From contig JBBQFQ010000006.1 in assembly GCA_038322235.1 (NCBI GenBank), positions 96,657 through 160,656 of the forward strand: DNA of 64,000 nucleotides. Direction: 5' to 3'. Made by a program: the position numbers and the translations under genes. The stretch is from SZAS-18 sp038322235. Its GTDB lineage: Bacteria > Verrucomicrobiota > Verrucomicrobiia > Chthoniobacterales > SZAS-18. Below are positions 25,825 through 34,917 of the stretch, piece by piece. Numbering within the stretch: position 1 is the first letter of the stretch; each line of letters begins with the position of its first letter. Under the pieces are notes generated by a model that was not told where the DNA came from, did no database searches, and saw only the letters and a list, made by a program, of their open reading frames with translations.

Positions 25825-28377
25825 TCATTCGGCGCGCAAGGCCTCCACCGGGTTGATGCGCGTGGCGCGGACCGCGGGAACCCAGCACGCCACCGCCGCA
25901 ACCGCGGATAACAGCAACGGCACGAGGAGCAGGACCACCGGATCGAAGGCGCTGACCTGAAAGAGCGCGCTACTCAACAGCTTGCCCGCCAGGATCGCGA
26001 GGGGCAGTCCAAGCGCGACGCCGAGCCCAACGAGTCGGACCCCCTGGCGCAGGATCATCCATCGCACCCCGCGTCGCGTCGCTCCCAGGGCCATACGAAT
26101 GCCGATTTCGCGAGTGCGGCGGGAGACCAGGTAGGACTTCACGCCGTAAAGGCCGATCGCGGCGAGGAACAAAGCCGCGAGGCCGAACGTAGAGAACAGG
26201 GCCGCGGTGGCGCGCACCAGTCCAAGGTCCGGACTCGCGAGGAAGAACTGCTGGAGCGTCATCAGCCGGAGAACCGGAATCCGTTCGTCGAGCGCGCGAA
26301 TCTCGCGGCGAATCGTTGCCAGAATAGCCTCTTCCTCCGCGCTTCCCGGTTTGAGCGCGAGACGCACGTGCAGATGACCGGTCGACTGGTACTCGAGACC
26401 CAGCGGGACGTAGAGCAGGCCCGCCGTGCCGTCGTCGAAGATCGAGCGTCGGATTTTCGGCGCAATCCCCACGACGAGAAGGGGCCGGTTGAGCGTGGCT
26501 TCCTCTTTCCGCCGCTTTTCGATCCGGAAGCTGCCGTCGGCCACCGCTGCATCCCCGCGGACGATCTCGACGTAGCGGCCCAACGCATCCTGATCCGGAA
26601 AGAGTTTTCCGGCGAGAGACTCGTCGATCACCGCTACCGACGCGACCTCGCCCGCGGTCATCTCCGCCTCGCTGAATCCCCGACCCCGGCGGAGCAAGAT
26701 GCCGAGGGATTTAAAGTAGTCTGCATTCACGACATTGAAAAACGTGTTTGCGGGCGCCTCGTTCGGGCTCACCCCTCCGCCCGCGCGCACGCGGCGCGTG
26801 AGCGCCATCTCGCTGAATGGCACCGTGCCGGCGACCCCGACGGCCTCCACGCCGGGGAGCGCTCCGAGCCTCTGCTGGAGCTGAGTGTAGATCTGGCGTC
26901 CGCGCTTTTCGTCGTAGCCGACGAGGCTGGGGTCGATCTGCACGATCACAGACGCCCCCGCGTTGAATCCCGGCTCGGCGTTCGTCGCCTGGAAGGCGGA
27001 GCGGACGAAGAGTGCCGCTATCGCGAGGAGAACGAGCGAGAGGGCGACCTGGCCGAGCACGAGAAGATTACGCGGCGCCAGCAGAGAGCGCCACCCCCGC
27101 ACGACGCTGCCGCGGTCCTCGGCTCCCTGCTCCTTGAGGTCGGAAACCAGTTCAGTGCGGGAGGTCTTGAGCGCGGGGCCTAGCGCGAAGACCGCCGTCG
27201 CGAGCACGCAGAAAAGAAGCGTGACCGCAAAGACCCAGGCGTCCGGCAGCACGTCGAGGGAGACATTGAACGGAACGAGCGCGACCACCGTGGCGACGAG
27301 AAACGACATTCCCCAGACGGCGATCAGGAGGCCCAGCGCGCCGCCCGCGAGAGAGAGGATGAGGCCTTCGGCGAGGAATTGGCGGACGATCTGCGCGCGA
27401 GTTCCGCCGAGCGCCTGGCGGATCGCGATCTCCTTCCGGCGCGCGGTGCCGCGCGCCAACATCATGTTCGCGAGGTTTAAACAGGCGATGAGTAGGACGG
27501 CGACCGAGAGCGAGAGGAGAAAACTCGGAATCCCGTCCGGAGCCTGATTCTCGGGTGCCGTACTGACTCCCAACCGCGGGACGAGCCCGGCGGTGAAGAT
27601 GAAGTCCCGGTTCGCGTCCGGGAACGCATCGGCAAGGCGGACGCTGATGACGCCGAGTTCAGCGTTCACGTCCTCGAGAGTGCTGCCCGGCGCCCGACGG
27701 CCACAAAGCATGAGCTTGTGGCTGCGCCGTTCCGTCAGCTTCTCCCCGGAGTCCCGGAAGAAGTCGTTCGTCAGCAGGTCCGATTGCCCCAAGGGCACCC
27801 AGAAATCCGGACTGATGAGGATGGACGCCCCAGTGAACTTCTCCCGCGCCACTCCCACGATCGTAAAGCTGTGACCGTTGAGTTTGAGGAGCTGGCCGAG
27901 AATATTTGGGTCGGCCCCGCTTCGCTGCCAATACGAGTGGCTGAGGATGATGGAGCGGGCGGCGGTCGTCGGATCCTCATCCTCCGGGCGAAAGGCGCGG
28001 CCGAGGGCCGGGGGCGCGCCGAGAACGGCGAAGTAGTTGGCCGAGACGAGCGTCGCGAAGACGCGCCGGGTGTCGGCGCCATCGGCGACCCCAACCATCG
28101 CGATGGTGAACGCGGCGAGTCCCGAGAGGGACCTGACCTGGCCGCGAAGATCGAGGTAGTTGGGATACGATACTCCGCGATAAAGATCTTTCCTCACCTT
28201 GTCCCCGTTGTAGACCGAGACGAGTTCTGCGGGACGGTCCACCGGCAATGGGCGCAACAGGAGGGCGTGCACGAGGCTGAACATCGCCACGTTCGCCCCG
28301 ATTCCGATCGCCAGGATCAGCACCGCGAGGGCGGAGAATCCGGGAGAATGCGTGAACTGGCGCAGAACGTGTTTCAT
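25825..28377 (-). CDS. MacB/FtsX-type orphan permease (second of three)
   Basis: An 850-residue protein of the same duplicated permease family as its neighbours: MKHVLRQFTHSPGFSALAVL start, KEIAIRQALGGTRAQIVRQF and RTREIGIRMALGATRRGV as the two coupling helices, ending TRINPVEALRAE. I chose the ATG at 28377, because upstream residues in the open frame are low-complexity Arg/Ser and not family-like. Twenty-eight bp separate it from the preceding permease gene, so the two are probably co-transcribed. Divergence between the three copies is high, so they are not recent duplicates. Cargo unknown. Confidence 0.9.
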   Translation of the reverse strand: MKHVLRQFTHSPGFSALAVLILAIGIGANVAMFSLVHALLLRPLPVDRPAELVSVYNGDKVRKDLYRGVSYPNYLDLRGQVRSLSGLAAFTIAMVGVADGADTRRVFATLVSANYFAVLGAPPALGRAFRPEDEDPTTAARSIILSHSYWQRSGADPNILGQLLKLNGHSFTIVGVAREKFTGASILISPDFWVPLGQSDLLTNDFFRDSGEKLTERRSHKLMLCGRRAPGSTLEDVNAELGVISVRLADAFPDANRDFIFTAGLVPRLGVSTAPENQAPDGIPSFLLSLSVAVLLIACLNLANMMLARGTARRKEIAIRQALGGTRAQIVRQFLAEGLILSLAGGALGLLIAVWGMSFLVATVVALVPFNVSLDVLPDAWVFAVTLLFCVLATAVFALGPALKTSRTELVSDLKEQGAEDRGSVVRGWRSLLAPRNLLVLGQVALSLVLLAIAALFVRSAFQATNAEPGFNAGASVIVQIDPSLVGYDEKRGRQIYTQLQQRLGALPGVEAVGVAGTVPFSEMALTRRVRAGGGVSPNEAPANTFFNVVNADYFKSLGILLRRGRGFSEAEMTAGEVASVAVIDESLAGKLFPDQDALGRYVEIVRGDAAVADGSFRIEKRRKEEATLNRPLLVVGIAPKIRRSIFDDGTAGLLYVPLGLEYQSTGHLHVRLALKPGSAEEEAILATIRREIRALDERIPVLRLMTLQQFFLASPDLGLVRATAALFSTFGLAALFLAAIGLYGVKSYLVSRRTREIGIRMALGATRRGVRWMILRQGVRLVGLGVALGLPLAILAGKLLSSALFQVSAFDPVVLLLVPLLLSAVAAVACWVPAVRATRINPVEALRAE

Positions 28378-28405
28378 CAGGTGGCTGCTCCGGGCGTCGG
28401 CGCGA

Positions 28406-30817
28406 TCATTCGGCGCGGAGGGCGAGGATGGGATCCAGGCGGGTGGCACGGCGGGCGGGAACGGCGGCAGCGACGAGCGCAACGACGGCGAGGAGCGCGG
28501 CACCGCCGAGGAGGGACGCCGGGTCGTGCAACGCGACGCCGTACACGAGCCCGCGAAGGAGGTTCGCGATCGCGACCGCGGCACCGACACCAGCGATCGC
28601 GCCGATGACCACCAGGACGGCGCCCTCCCTGAGCACGTGCGAGAAGATCTGCCGTTTCTCCGCTCCGAGCGCGAGACGGATGCCGAACTCTCGCGTGCGC
28701 TGCGTCACGACAAAGGCCATGAGGCCGTAAATCCCGACGCCGGCGAGGAAAACCGCCATGACCCCGAAAGTGGCGAAAAGCCTCAGCCACACCCGCGGCA
28801 TCTCCATCCAACTGTTCGCGAGCATCTCGAGGGTCCGGACGTCGTTCACCGGCTGATTCGGATTCACACTCCAGATCGCCTTCTGAACCGCGTTCTGGAG
28901 CGTCTCGACCGGCTGCTGGGAGCGCACGAGAAGCGTGGAGAAATTCCACGGCTTCTGCTGGAAGGGCACGTATACTTGTGAGGGCGCGGCCGCCTGGGCT
29001 CCGTAGCGCCGCACGTCGGGAGTGATCCCGACGATTTCCGTCATGGTCTCTGAACCCCAGGCGAGCAGGCGGAGATGCTGCCCGATGGCGTTGCCCGTCG
29101 GGAAGTGCGCACGCGCAAATGTGTCGCTCACCACGCAGACTGCCGCCGCGCCGGTGATGTCGGTCGGCTCGATCAGGCGCCCGGCGCGAGCCTTGACCCC
29201 GAGGGCGGAAAAATAGTCGGCATTCACCGCGTCCATGAAGGCATTTGGCTCTTTCCCGCGCTCGATCGCCTGGCCCTCGATGACGAACGGAAGCTGGATC
29301 CCCCACATGAACGGAGTCGTGCTGGTGATGCCCACCTGACTCACGCCGGGAAGCGCGCGGACTTTCTCGAGCAGGCTCGCGTAGTACGCCGGGTATTGCG
29401 CGATCTCCGTGAGACGCGGATCGCGGACGTTGAGCGTGAGGGCGAGGACGTGGTCGGTTTGCGCTCCGAGAGGAACGGCCCGCAACGCGATAAAGCTCCG
29501 CATCGCCAGGCCGGCAACCGAGAGAAGCGCGACGGCGAGCGCGATCTCGGCCACCACGAGGGCGCGTCGAAGTCGCGACGCCCCAGGGGCAGCCGACTGA
29601 CCCGAGCCCGCGGCTCGCAGATCCTGGGAGACGTTTTCCTTCCGGTACAGCAGGGGAATGAAGCCGCAGGCGAGGGCGGTGAGAGCGCTGACCACCATCA
29701 CGAAGCCCAGCGCGAGCGGGCGGAGCGCGACTTCATCGGTGCGGGGGAACCAGGAGGGAAGTAATCCGCTCCGCGTCAATTCGACGCCCCAGAACGCCAG
29801 CGTCGCTCCGAGGAGGCCGCCGAACAGTGAGATCCAGCCCCCTTCGGCCAGTGCCTCGCGCACCAGATCCCGAAACGATGCTCCGAGGGCTGAGCGCACC
29901 GACGTCTCGCGCCGCCGCTGCTGGGCGCGCGCGATCATGAGACCGGCGACATTCGAGCAAGTGATCAGCAGCAGGGCGAGGGACGCAGCGGTCGTCGCTA
30001 CGAAGCCACCAGACGACCGTTCGAGAAGAAAATTTCCCAGCGGGAGCGCCTCCCACCGCCAGTCACCCGTCATGTCGGGCTGCGCTTTGCCCAACTGCTC
30101 GGCGAACGCGGCGACCTCGTCCGCGGCGGCTTTGCGCGTCACTCCCGGCTGGAGTCGGCCGATCGTGGCGAACCAGCGAATAGTTCGATCCGCCAGCAGC
30201 GGGCTGTCCGGACCCACCGGAATCCAGGCCGCCGCGAAGTCCCCGAGTGGATCCTTGAACGTTGCCGGCATGACGCCGATCACCGTGCGAGGGGTGTCAT
30301 TCAAGGTGATCGACCGACCGATGATCTGCGCGTCGCTGCCGAACTTCGTTTTCCACAGAGCGTGGGAGAGGACAACGATCTTCGGGGCGTCGGCTTGGCA
30401 GTCCTCGGCGTTCCACGTGCGACCGAGGCGCGGCGGGACCGCCAAGAGTGAAAAGAATTCCTCCGTCGCCGGTCCGATCGAGATCTGGGTGGGAGCATCG
30501 ACCTTCGTCAGGTTAGCGTAGTCGTATCGCATCGCCGCAACTTTCGAAAACGACTTCACCGAACGCGTAAACTCGGTAAATTCGGCGCCGGACAGGAGCG
30601 AGCTGTTGTACTCGGAGGACGCCGCCGTTTCGGCCGATTTTTTCCACGACCGGACGAGCATCAAGTCCGCCGCCTCTGGGTAGCCCAGCGGCCGGAGGAC
30701 GATGGAGTGGAGGACACTGAACACCGTGGTGCTGGCGCCGATGCCCACCGCGAGAGTCGCGACCGCCGAGGCAAAAAACAGCGGCGACTTCAGGAGTGAA
30801 CGCAAGGAGCGGGACAT
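28406..30817 (-). CDS. MacB/FtsX-type orphan permease (first of three)
   Basis: An 803-residue member of the duplicated ADOP permease family: MSRSLRSLLKSPLFFASAVA start, a first MacB_PCD-like periplasmic domain, RRRETSVRSALGASFRDLV in the first FtsX unit and QRTREFGIRLALGAEKRQIF in the second, with the C-terminus TRLDPILALRAE. It is the promoter-proximal gene of the three-gene array. The ATG at 30817 was chosen as the family start; the frame continues upstream to 30880 without similarity. No partner ATPase is visible in the window. Confidence 0.9.
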   Translation of the reverse strand: MSRSLRSLLKSPLFFASAVATLAVGIGASTTVFSVLHSIVLRPLGYPEAADLMLVRSWKKSAETAASSEYNSSLLSGAEFTEFTRSVKSFSKVAAMRYDYANLTKVDAPTQISIGPATEEFFSLLAVPPRLGRTWNAEDCQADAPKIVVLSHALWKTKFGSDAQIIGRSITLNDTPRTVIGVMPATFKDPLGDFAAAWIPVGPDSPLLADRTIRWFATIGRLQPGVTRKAAADEVAAFAEQLGKAQPDMTGDWRWEALPLGNFLLERSSGGFVATTAASLALLLITCSNVAGLMIARAQQRRRETSVRSALGASFRDLVREALAEGGWISLFGGLLGATLAFWGVELTRSGLLPSWFPRTDEVALRPLALGFVMVVSALTALACGFIPLLYRKENVSQDLRAAGSGQSAAPGASRLRRALVVAEIALAVALLSVAGLAMRSFIALRAVPLGAQTDHVLALTLNVRDPRLTEIAQYPAYYASLLEKVRALPGVSQVGITSTTPFMWGIQLPFVIEGQAIERGKEPNAFMDAVNADYFSALGVKARAGRLIEPTDITGAAAVCVVSDTFARAHFPTGNAIGQHLRLLAWGSETMTEIVGITPDVRRYGAQAAAPSQVYVPFQQKPWNFSTLLVRSQQPVETLQNAVQKAIWSVNPNQPVNDVRTLEMLANSWMEMPRVWLRLFATFGVMAVFLAGVGIYGLMAFVVTQRTREFGIRLALGAEKRQIFSHVLREGAVLVVIGAIAGVGAAVAIANLLRGLVYGVALHDPASLLGGAALLAVVALVAAAVPARRATRLDPILALRAE

Positions 30818-31022
30818 GAGAAAGGGCGCGCAAAGGGGAGCTTCGGAAAAGTCGAACCACACCCGTGGTGCAAGCGCCATGCCATGCTTGCGCGAACTAT
30901 CTTACTGCCAGAGAGAGAGTGGATTGCGCCATCGACGGTGCTGGGCGGGCTGGGGAACGTGCATCGGATTTGGAATGCCGGCGTCCCGATTTCGAGACGG
31001 TCCGGACGCGCCCCGCTGCGGC

Positions 31023-31592
31023 TCACTTGCTGCCCGGTTTCACTCCCGGAGTCGCGGCAAGATCCGGGGGGAGCGCGTCCGCCTCGAAGGTCTCGACGCT
31101 GAGTTCCAGCAGGCTGATGAAGGGGCAGCCGAAATCCGGACGTTGCCCACCGCTGCGATCGACGATTGTCGCGACTGCGGCGACGACCCCGCCGCGGGCG
31201 CGGACGATGTCGACGGTTTCCTGCACGCGGCCGCCGCGAGTCACCACATCTTCGACCACGACGAAGCGCTCGCCCGCGCCGATCTGAAATCCGCGGCGGA
31301 GAACCAGTTTTCCCTCCTCCTTCTCGGCGAAGATGTGCCGCTTGCCGAGCGCGCGTCCGACCTCGTGGCCCACGATCAGTCCGCCGAGGGCCGGCGAGAT
31401 TACCGCGGCGCAGTCGATTCCGGCCAGTTTCGCGGCCAGGGCGGCGCAAACTTCCGCGGCGATGCGCGGGTGCTGGAGCAGATGGGCGCACTGGAAAAAT
31501 TCCCGCGAGTGGAGACCGGAGCGCAGGATGAAATGGCCGCGCAGGAGCGCGCCGGTTTCGCGGAAGGCGGAGAGGACTTGATCAGAGTTCAT
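31023..31592 (-). CDS. pyrE: Orotate phosphoribosyltransferase
   Basis: A 189-residue type I phosphoribosyltransferase making OMP from orotate and PRPP in pyrimidine synthesis. The PRPP loop is VVVEDVVTRGGRVQETVDIV; other features are GHFILRSGLHSREFFQCAHL, AAVISPALGGLIVGHEVGR and KRHIFAEKEEGKLVLRRGF, the family's substrate segments. Start at 31592 (MNSDQVLSAF) rather than the earlier in-frame ATG at 31628. It is 119 bp downstream of parA on the same strand, and the regions on both sides show nothing else coding. Confidence 0.95.
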   Translation of the reverse strand: MNSDQVLSAFRETGALLRGHFILRSGLHSREFFQCAHLLQHPRIAAEVCAALAAKLAGIDCAAVISPALGGLIVGHEVGRALGKRHIFAEKEEGKLVLRRGFQIGAGERFVVVEDVVTRGGRVQETVDIVRARGGVVAAVATIVDRSGGQRPDFGCPFISLLELSVETFEADALPPDLAATPGVKPGSK

Positions 31593-31711
31593 GGCAGATG
31601 CGTCAAAAAGGGTGCTGCCAACCCGCAAAAAACAGCAAGAATCGCAATCGGAAAGCGGCGGATGCTTTTCCAGCGGACCGGACGTTCCCGCCTTCGCCCG
31701 CCGGTTGCGGA

Positions 31712-32569
31712 CTAGCGCCGGCCGCGCGTCACTTGGGCGAGCATCGGCGGCATGGGGTTGACGTGGACCACCGGCTCGGCCCCGGGGACAGTTTCGCCGT
31801 TCTGCCGCCGAATGAATTCATCCGCCAGCGACATGTATGAGCGGGAGCCGATTCCCGTCGGATCATACTCGTGAATCGTCTGACCGAAGCTTGGAGCCTC
31901 CCCGAGGCGGATGGTGCGCGGGATGAAGGACTGGTAGATCACCGCCTCGAAATGCTTCCGCACTTCGGCCAGGACCTGATTCGAAAGGTTGGTGCGTCCG
32001 TCGAACATCGTCATCACGATGCCGCCGATGCGCAGGTCGGGATTGGCGCCGCTTTCGCGCACGCGCTCGACGAGATCCACGATCTTGGAGAGGCCTTCGA
32101 GGGCGAAATACTCGCACTGGATTGGCACGAGCAATTCGTCCGCTGCAGCCAGGGCATTGCTCATCAGAATGCCGAGGGAGGGCGGGCAATCGAGGAAGAC
32201 GAAATCAAAACCCGGGTGCTCCCGCAACCGACTTCGCTCGATCGCATTCCGGAGCGCCGCGAGATGGTCGTCGCTGCGCGCCACCTCCACCTCGGCTCCC
32301 ACGAGCTCGATATCCCCAGGAATGATCGAGAGACCGGGGATCCGGGTCGAAGTCACGCGATTCGCGAGACTCTCCTCGCCGATCAGCGCCCGGTAGAGAC
32401 TCGTGCCGGGGACGGAATCAATTCCGAGATTGCTCGTGGCATTCGCCTGCGGGTCGAGATCGATGAGCAGCACGCGCAAACCGCGCAGCGCGAGGGCTGC
32501 GGACAGGTTGACGCTCGTGGTGGTCTTTCCCACGCCGCCCTTTTGATTTGCGATCGCGATGACTTTCAT
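31712..32569 (-). CDS. parA: ParA/Soj-family chromosome partitioning ATPase
   Basis: A 285-residue deviant Walker ATPase: MKVIAIANQKGGVGKTTTSV (KGGVGKTTT), LLIDLDPQANATSNLG, DFVFLDCPPSLGILMSNAL and QCEYFALEGLSKIVDLVE are diagnostic for the Soj/ParA type that segregates chromosomes with ParB. Start at 32569 because the P-loop begins at once; the frame upstream is unrelated. No parB or gid genes are next to it in this window: downstream is pyrE and upstream, divergently, a GNAT gene. It could be the chromosomal ParA with a displaced ParB or a related positioning ATPase; the sequence favours Soj. Confidence 0.9.
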   Translation of the reverse strand: MKVIAIANQKGGVGKTTTSVNLSAALALRGLRVLLIDLDPQANATSNLGIDSVPGTSLYRALIGEESLANRVTSTRIPGLSIIPGDIELVGAEVEVARSDDHLAALRNAIERSRLREHPGFDFVFLDCPPSLGILMSNALAAADELLVPIQCEYFALEGLSKIVDLVERVRESGANPDLRIGGIVMTMFDGRTNLSNQVLAEVRKHFEAVIYQSFIPRTIRLGEAPSFGQTIHEYDPTGIGSRSYMSLADEFIRRQNGETVPGAEPVVHVNPMPPMLAQVTRGRR

Positions 32570-32704
32570 TCGGCTCCCCGCAGTGGAAGCGAGGCGGGAG
32601 CGAAACGCAATCCCTGTGAACGTGGAACATCGACCGGCGCAGGGCGGAGTTTCGGCGACCGGCGGTTGACGCTGCACCGGGATGGGGTCGGCTGACGTCT
32701 GCCT

Positions 32705-33142
32705 GTGCACATCCGCCCGTACCGATCCCCCGACGAAGACGCGGTCATCGAGCTCTGGGAGCGATGTGGCCTGGTGGCACCACAGAATGATCCGCGCGCC
32801 GACATCGTGCGGAAGCTCGCGGTCGCTCCGGAGCTCTTCCTTGTCGGGGAAGCGGATACGCGGGTCGTCGCCACGGCGATGGCGGGATACGACGGGCACC
32901 GCGGCTGGATCAACTACCTCGCCGTCTCGCCCGAGGTGCGGACGAGCGGACTCGGTCGCGCGATCATGGCGTGGGCCGAACGACTGCTGCGCGAGCGGGG
33001 TTGTCCGAAGATCAACCTCCAGATCCGGTCATCGAATCAGAGCGTGATCTCGTTCTACCGCGCCCTTGGCTATTCGGTCGACGACGTTGTCAGCATGGGG
33101 AAGCGGCTGGTCGCCGACGGACCGGAGAGGCGAGTCCGATGA
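32705..33142 (+). CDS. GNAT-family acetyltransferase (YpeA-like)
   Basis: A 145-residue acetyltransferase: HIRPYRSPDEDAVIELWERCGL start, NYLAVSPEVRTSGLGRAIM with the acetyl-CoA loop (RTSGLG), and a C-terminal NQSVISFYRALGYSVDDVV typical of YpeA/RimI-like enzymes. The start is GTG at 32705. The TGA overlaps the ATG of the next gene (ATGA at 33139-33142), so the two are translationally coupled. The acceptor is not known. Confidence 0.85.
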   Translation: MHIRPYRSPDEDAVIELWERCGLVAPQNDPRADIVRKLAVAPELFLVGEADTRVVATAMAGYDGHRGWINYLAVSPEVRTSGLGRAIMAWAERLLRERGCPKINLQIRSSNQSVISFYRALGYSVDDVVSMGKRLVADGPERRVR

Positions 33143-34233
33143 TGCTCGCCCGCCTCCTTGCATTGGTGCTCGTGGGATTTGCGTTTGGACCGGCCGCGGC
33201 TTGGACGATCGAACCGCCTCCCGCGGGGTATCTCTCGCACGGCTGTTATCCGGGCGGGGTTTCCGGGGAAGAGGACGATCTCACGGAACGCGATCTCGCC
33301 GCGTATGAAAGGGTGGTCGGGCAAAAGGCGTCCTGGGTCTATTTCTCGCACAACTGGTACGCGGGGCGGGCCTTCCCTCTTGCGACCGCGACCTGGATCC
33401 GCGCGCACGGCGCCGTCCCCTTCATCCGCCTGATGCTGCGGAGCCGGGGTCACGCACCGGGCAAGCCGGAGAGAGAATACTCGCTCCAGGCCATCATCGA
33501 CGGTCGGTTCGACGCGGACCTGAGCGCGTGGGCCCGCGCTGCGGCCGCGTTCGGTTCGCCGCTGCTCGTCGAGTACGGCACCGAGGTGAATGGCGAATGG
33601 TTTGGGTGGAACGGGAAATTTCACGGGGGCGGCCGGAAAGATGGCTTCGGCGATCCCGCGAAGGCGGACGGGCCGGAACGTTTCGTCGCCGCCTTCCGGC
33701 ATGTCGTCGGCACGATGCGCGCGGCCGGGGCAACGAATCTGACGTGGGTGTTTCACCTCGACGCGGCGCAATCGCCCGACGCGGCGTGGAACCAATTCGA
33801 GAACTATTATCCGGGCGGGGAGTATGTGCAGTGGATCGCGGTGAGTTGCTATGGACCGCTGAAACCGTCGAGCCCGCCGGGGGACAGCCTCGGGTTTCGC
33901 CAGAAGTTCGATCCCGTCTACGCGCGCATCGTGAAAATGGCGCCGGAGAAGCCGATTCTGATCGCCGAATTCGGTTGTGCCTCCGGGCATCCGCACGTCG
34001 ATGCCGCCGCCTGGGCTCGGGCCGCGCTGACGGGTCTGTTGGCGGGGGACTGGCCAGCAGTGCGCGGTTTTTCCTGGTGGAACGAGCGCTGGGAGAATGA
34101 TTCCCGTCGAGCCCACGACACGTCCATGCGGGTGCAGGATGATGCGGCGCTCGGTCGCGCTTTTCACGATGTCCTGAGGGAAAATGCGGGCCGCCTGACT
34201 CCCATCGTCCCACGTGCCGTTTCCGCACCGTGA
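33139..34233 (+). CDS. Glycoside hydrolase family 26-like (beta-mannanase-type) secreted protein
   Basis: A 364-residue protein with signal peptide (MMLARLLALVLVGFAFGPAAA). A GH26-like TIM barrel follows: VEYGTEVNGEWFGW gives the acid/base Glu149 (family HExNG motif), and PILIAEFGCASGHP gives the likely nucleophile Glu277. Trp and Tyr residues around them (FSWWNERW, SCYGPLK) fit a sugar cleft. Family members cleave beta-mannan or related beta-glycans. The start is the ATG overlapping the GNAT stop; a second ATG follows directly at 33142. No polysaccharide-utilisation cluster surrounds it, so function is tentative. Confidence 0.8.
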   Translation: MMLARLLALVLVGFAFGPAAAWTIEPPPAGYLSHGCYPGGVSGEEDDLTERDLAAYERVVGQKASWVYFSHNWYAGRAFPLATATWIRAHGAVPFIRLMLRSRGHAPGKPEREYSLQAIIDGRFDADLSAWARAAAAFGSPLLVEYGTEVNGEWFGWNGKFHGGGRKDGFGDPAKADGPERFVAAFRHVVGTMRAAGATNLTWVFHLDAAQSPDAAWNQFENYYPGGEYVQWIAVSCYGPLKPSSPPGDSLGFRQKFDPVYARIVKMAPEKPILIAEFGCASGHPHVDAAAWARAALTGLLAGDWPAVRGFSWWNERWENDSRRAHDTSMRVQDDAALGRAFHDVLRENAGRLTPIVPRAVSAP

Positions 34234-34293
34234 TCGGCGCGGGCCTTTCACGATCGGGCCGACACCTTCGTCAGCCGCGGAGCGGCGCCCCGA

Positions 34294-34602
34294 TCAACGC
34301 TCGTCCCGGCCGCGCTCCGCCGCGCTCTCGCGCGTTTCGCGCTCCAGTCTCTCAGCGAGCCACTGTTTGAGCATGCTCTGATAGTTGAGGTAGCGGGAGC
34401 GGGCGACCCGTTTCAGGCGGGCGAGCATCCGCGGGTCGAAGCGCAGCGTCACCGTGACCGACTCACGGGTGTCCGCCCGATGGAGCGACGCGTTCATCAA
34501 CCGGGGGTCGATCGTCGTTTCCAGCCAGAATGCGGCCTCGTCCTCTTCGCTCTCGAATGCGGGGACATCGGTCCAGGTCCGGACAACGCGGGGAGCACTC
34601 AT
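34294..34602 (-). CDS. BrnA-like / ribbon-helix-helix antitoxin
   Basis: A 102-residue protein whose C-terminal half (VTVTLRFDPRMLARLKRVA, then RSRYLNYQSMLKQWLAERLE) fits the ribbon-helix-helix DNA-binding fold of BrnA/CopG antitoxins; the N-terminal half (WTDVPAFESEEDEAAFWLET) is the usual toxin-binding region. It overlaps the toxin-like gene by 4 bp (34599-34602) and follows it on the minus strand, the known brnT-brnA order. It probably represses its own promoter; no operator is identified here. Confidence 0.75.
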   Translation of the reverse strand: MSAPRVVRTWTDVPAFESEEDEAAFWLETTIDPRLMNASLHRADTRESVTVTLRFDPRMLARLKRVARSRYLNYQSMLKQWLAERLERETRESAAERGRDER

Positions 34603-34877
34603 TCGGGAGCCTCCGCGTTCTTACGTTCGTAAAACGTCTCTTCGTCGGCATTCATCGTCCGCGCGGCGAGCACCCGATACCGTTTTCCATCGGTCCAGAA
34701 CACACTGAAGACACCCCGGCCCGCCGCGGTCCGCCCAAGACAAAAGTAGCGCGCAGCCGTGGCGCGGGGCAGATCCGGAAGGAGCCGCAGATTGAAAGGA
34801 TCCTCAAAGCTCTCTTCGATCTCCCGCGGCGGAAGGCCGCGGAGATCGAACGGACAATCCAGCCAGTCGAACTCCAT
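34599..34877 (-). CDS. BrnT-like toxin (RelE-fold RNase)
   Basis: A 92-residue basic/aromatic protein: FDWLDCPFDLRGLPPREIEE, FEDPFNLRLLPDLP, RYFCLGRTAAGRGVFSVFW and KRYRVLAARTMNADEETFY follow the BrnT pattern of a small RelE-like RNase (the R..G, R.hSAR and E..hY blocks are family-typical). It should cleave RNA and be neutralised by the downstream antitoxin, whose start codon it overlaps. Assignment is by pattern; residues are divergent, so activity is unproven. Confidence 0.7.
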   Translation of the reverse strand: MEFDWLDCPFDLRGLPPREIEESFEDPFNLRLLPDLPRATAARYFCLGRTAAGRGVFSVFWTDGKRYRVLAARTMNADEETFYERKNAEAPE

Positions 34878-34917
34878 GAAGGCGGCGCAGAGGGTCGATT
34901 AGGCCGGGATTCTGGAC

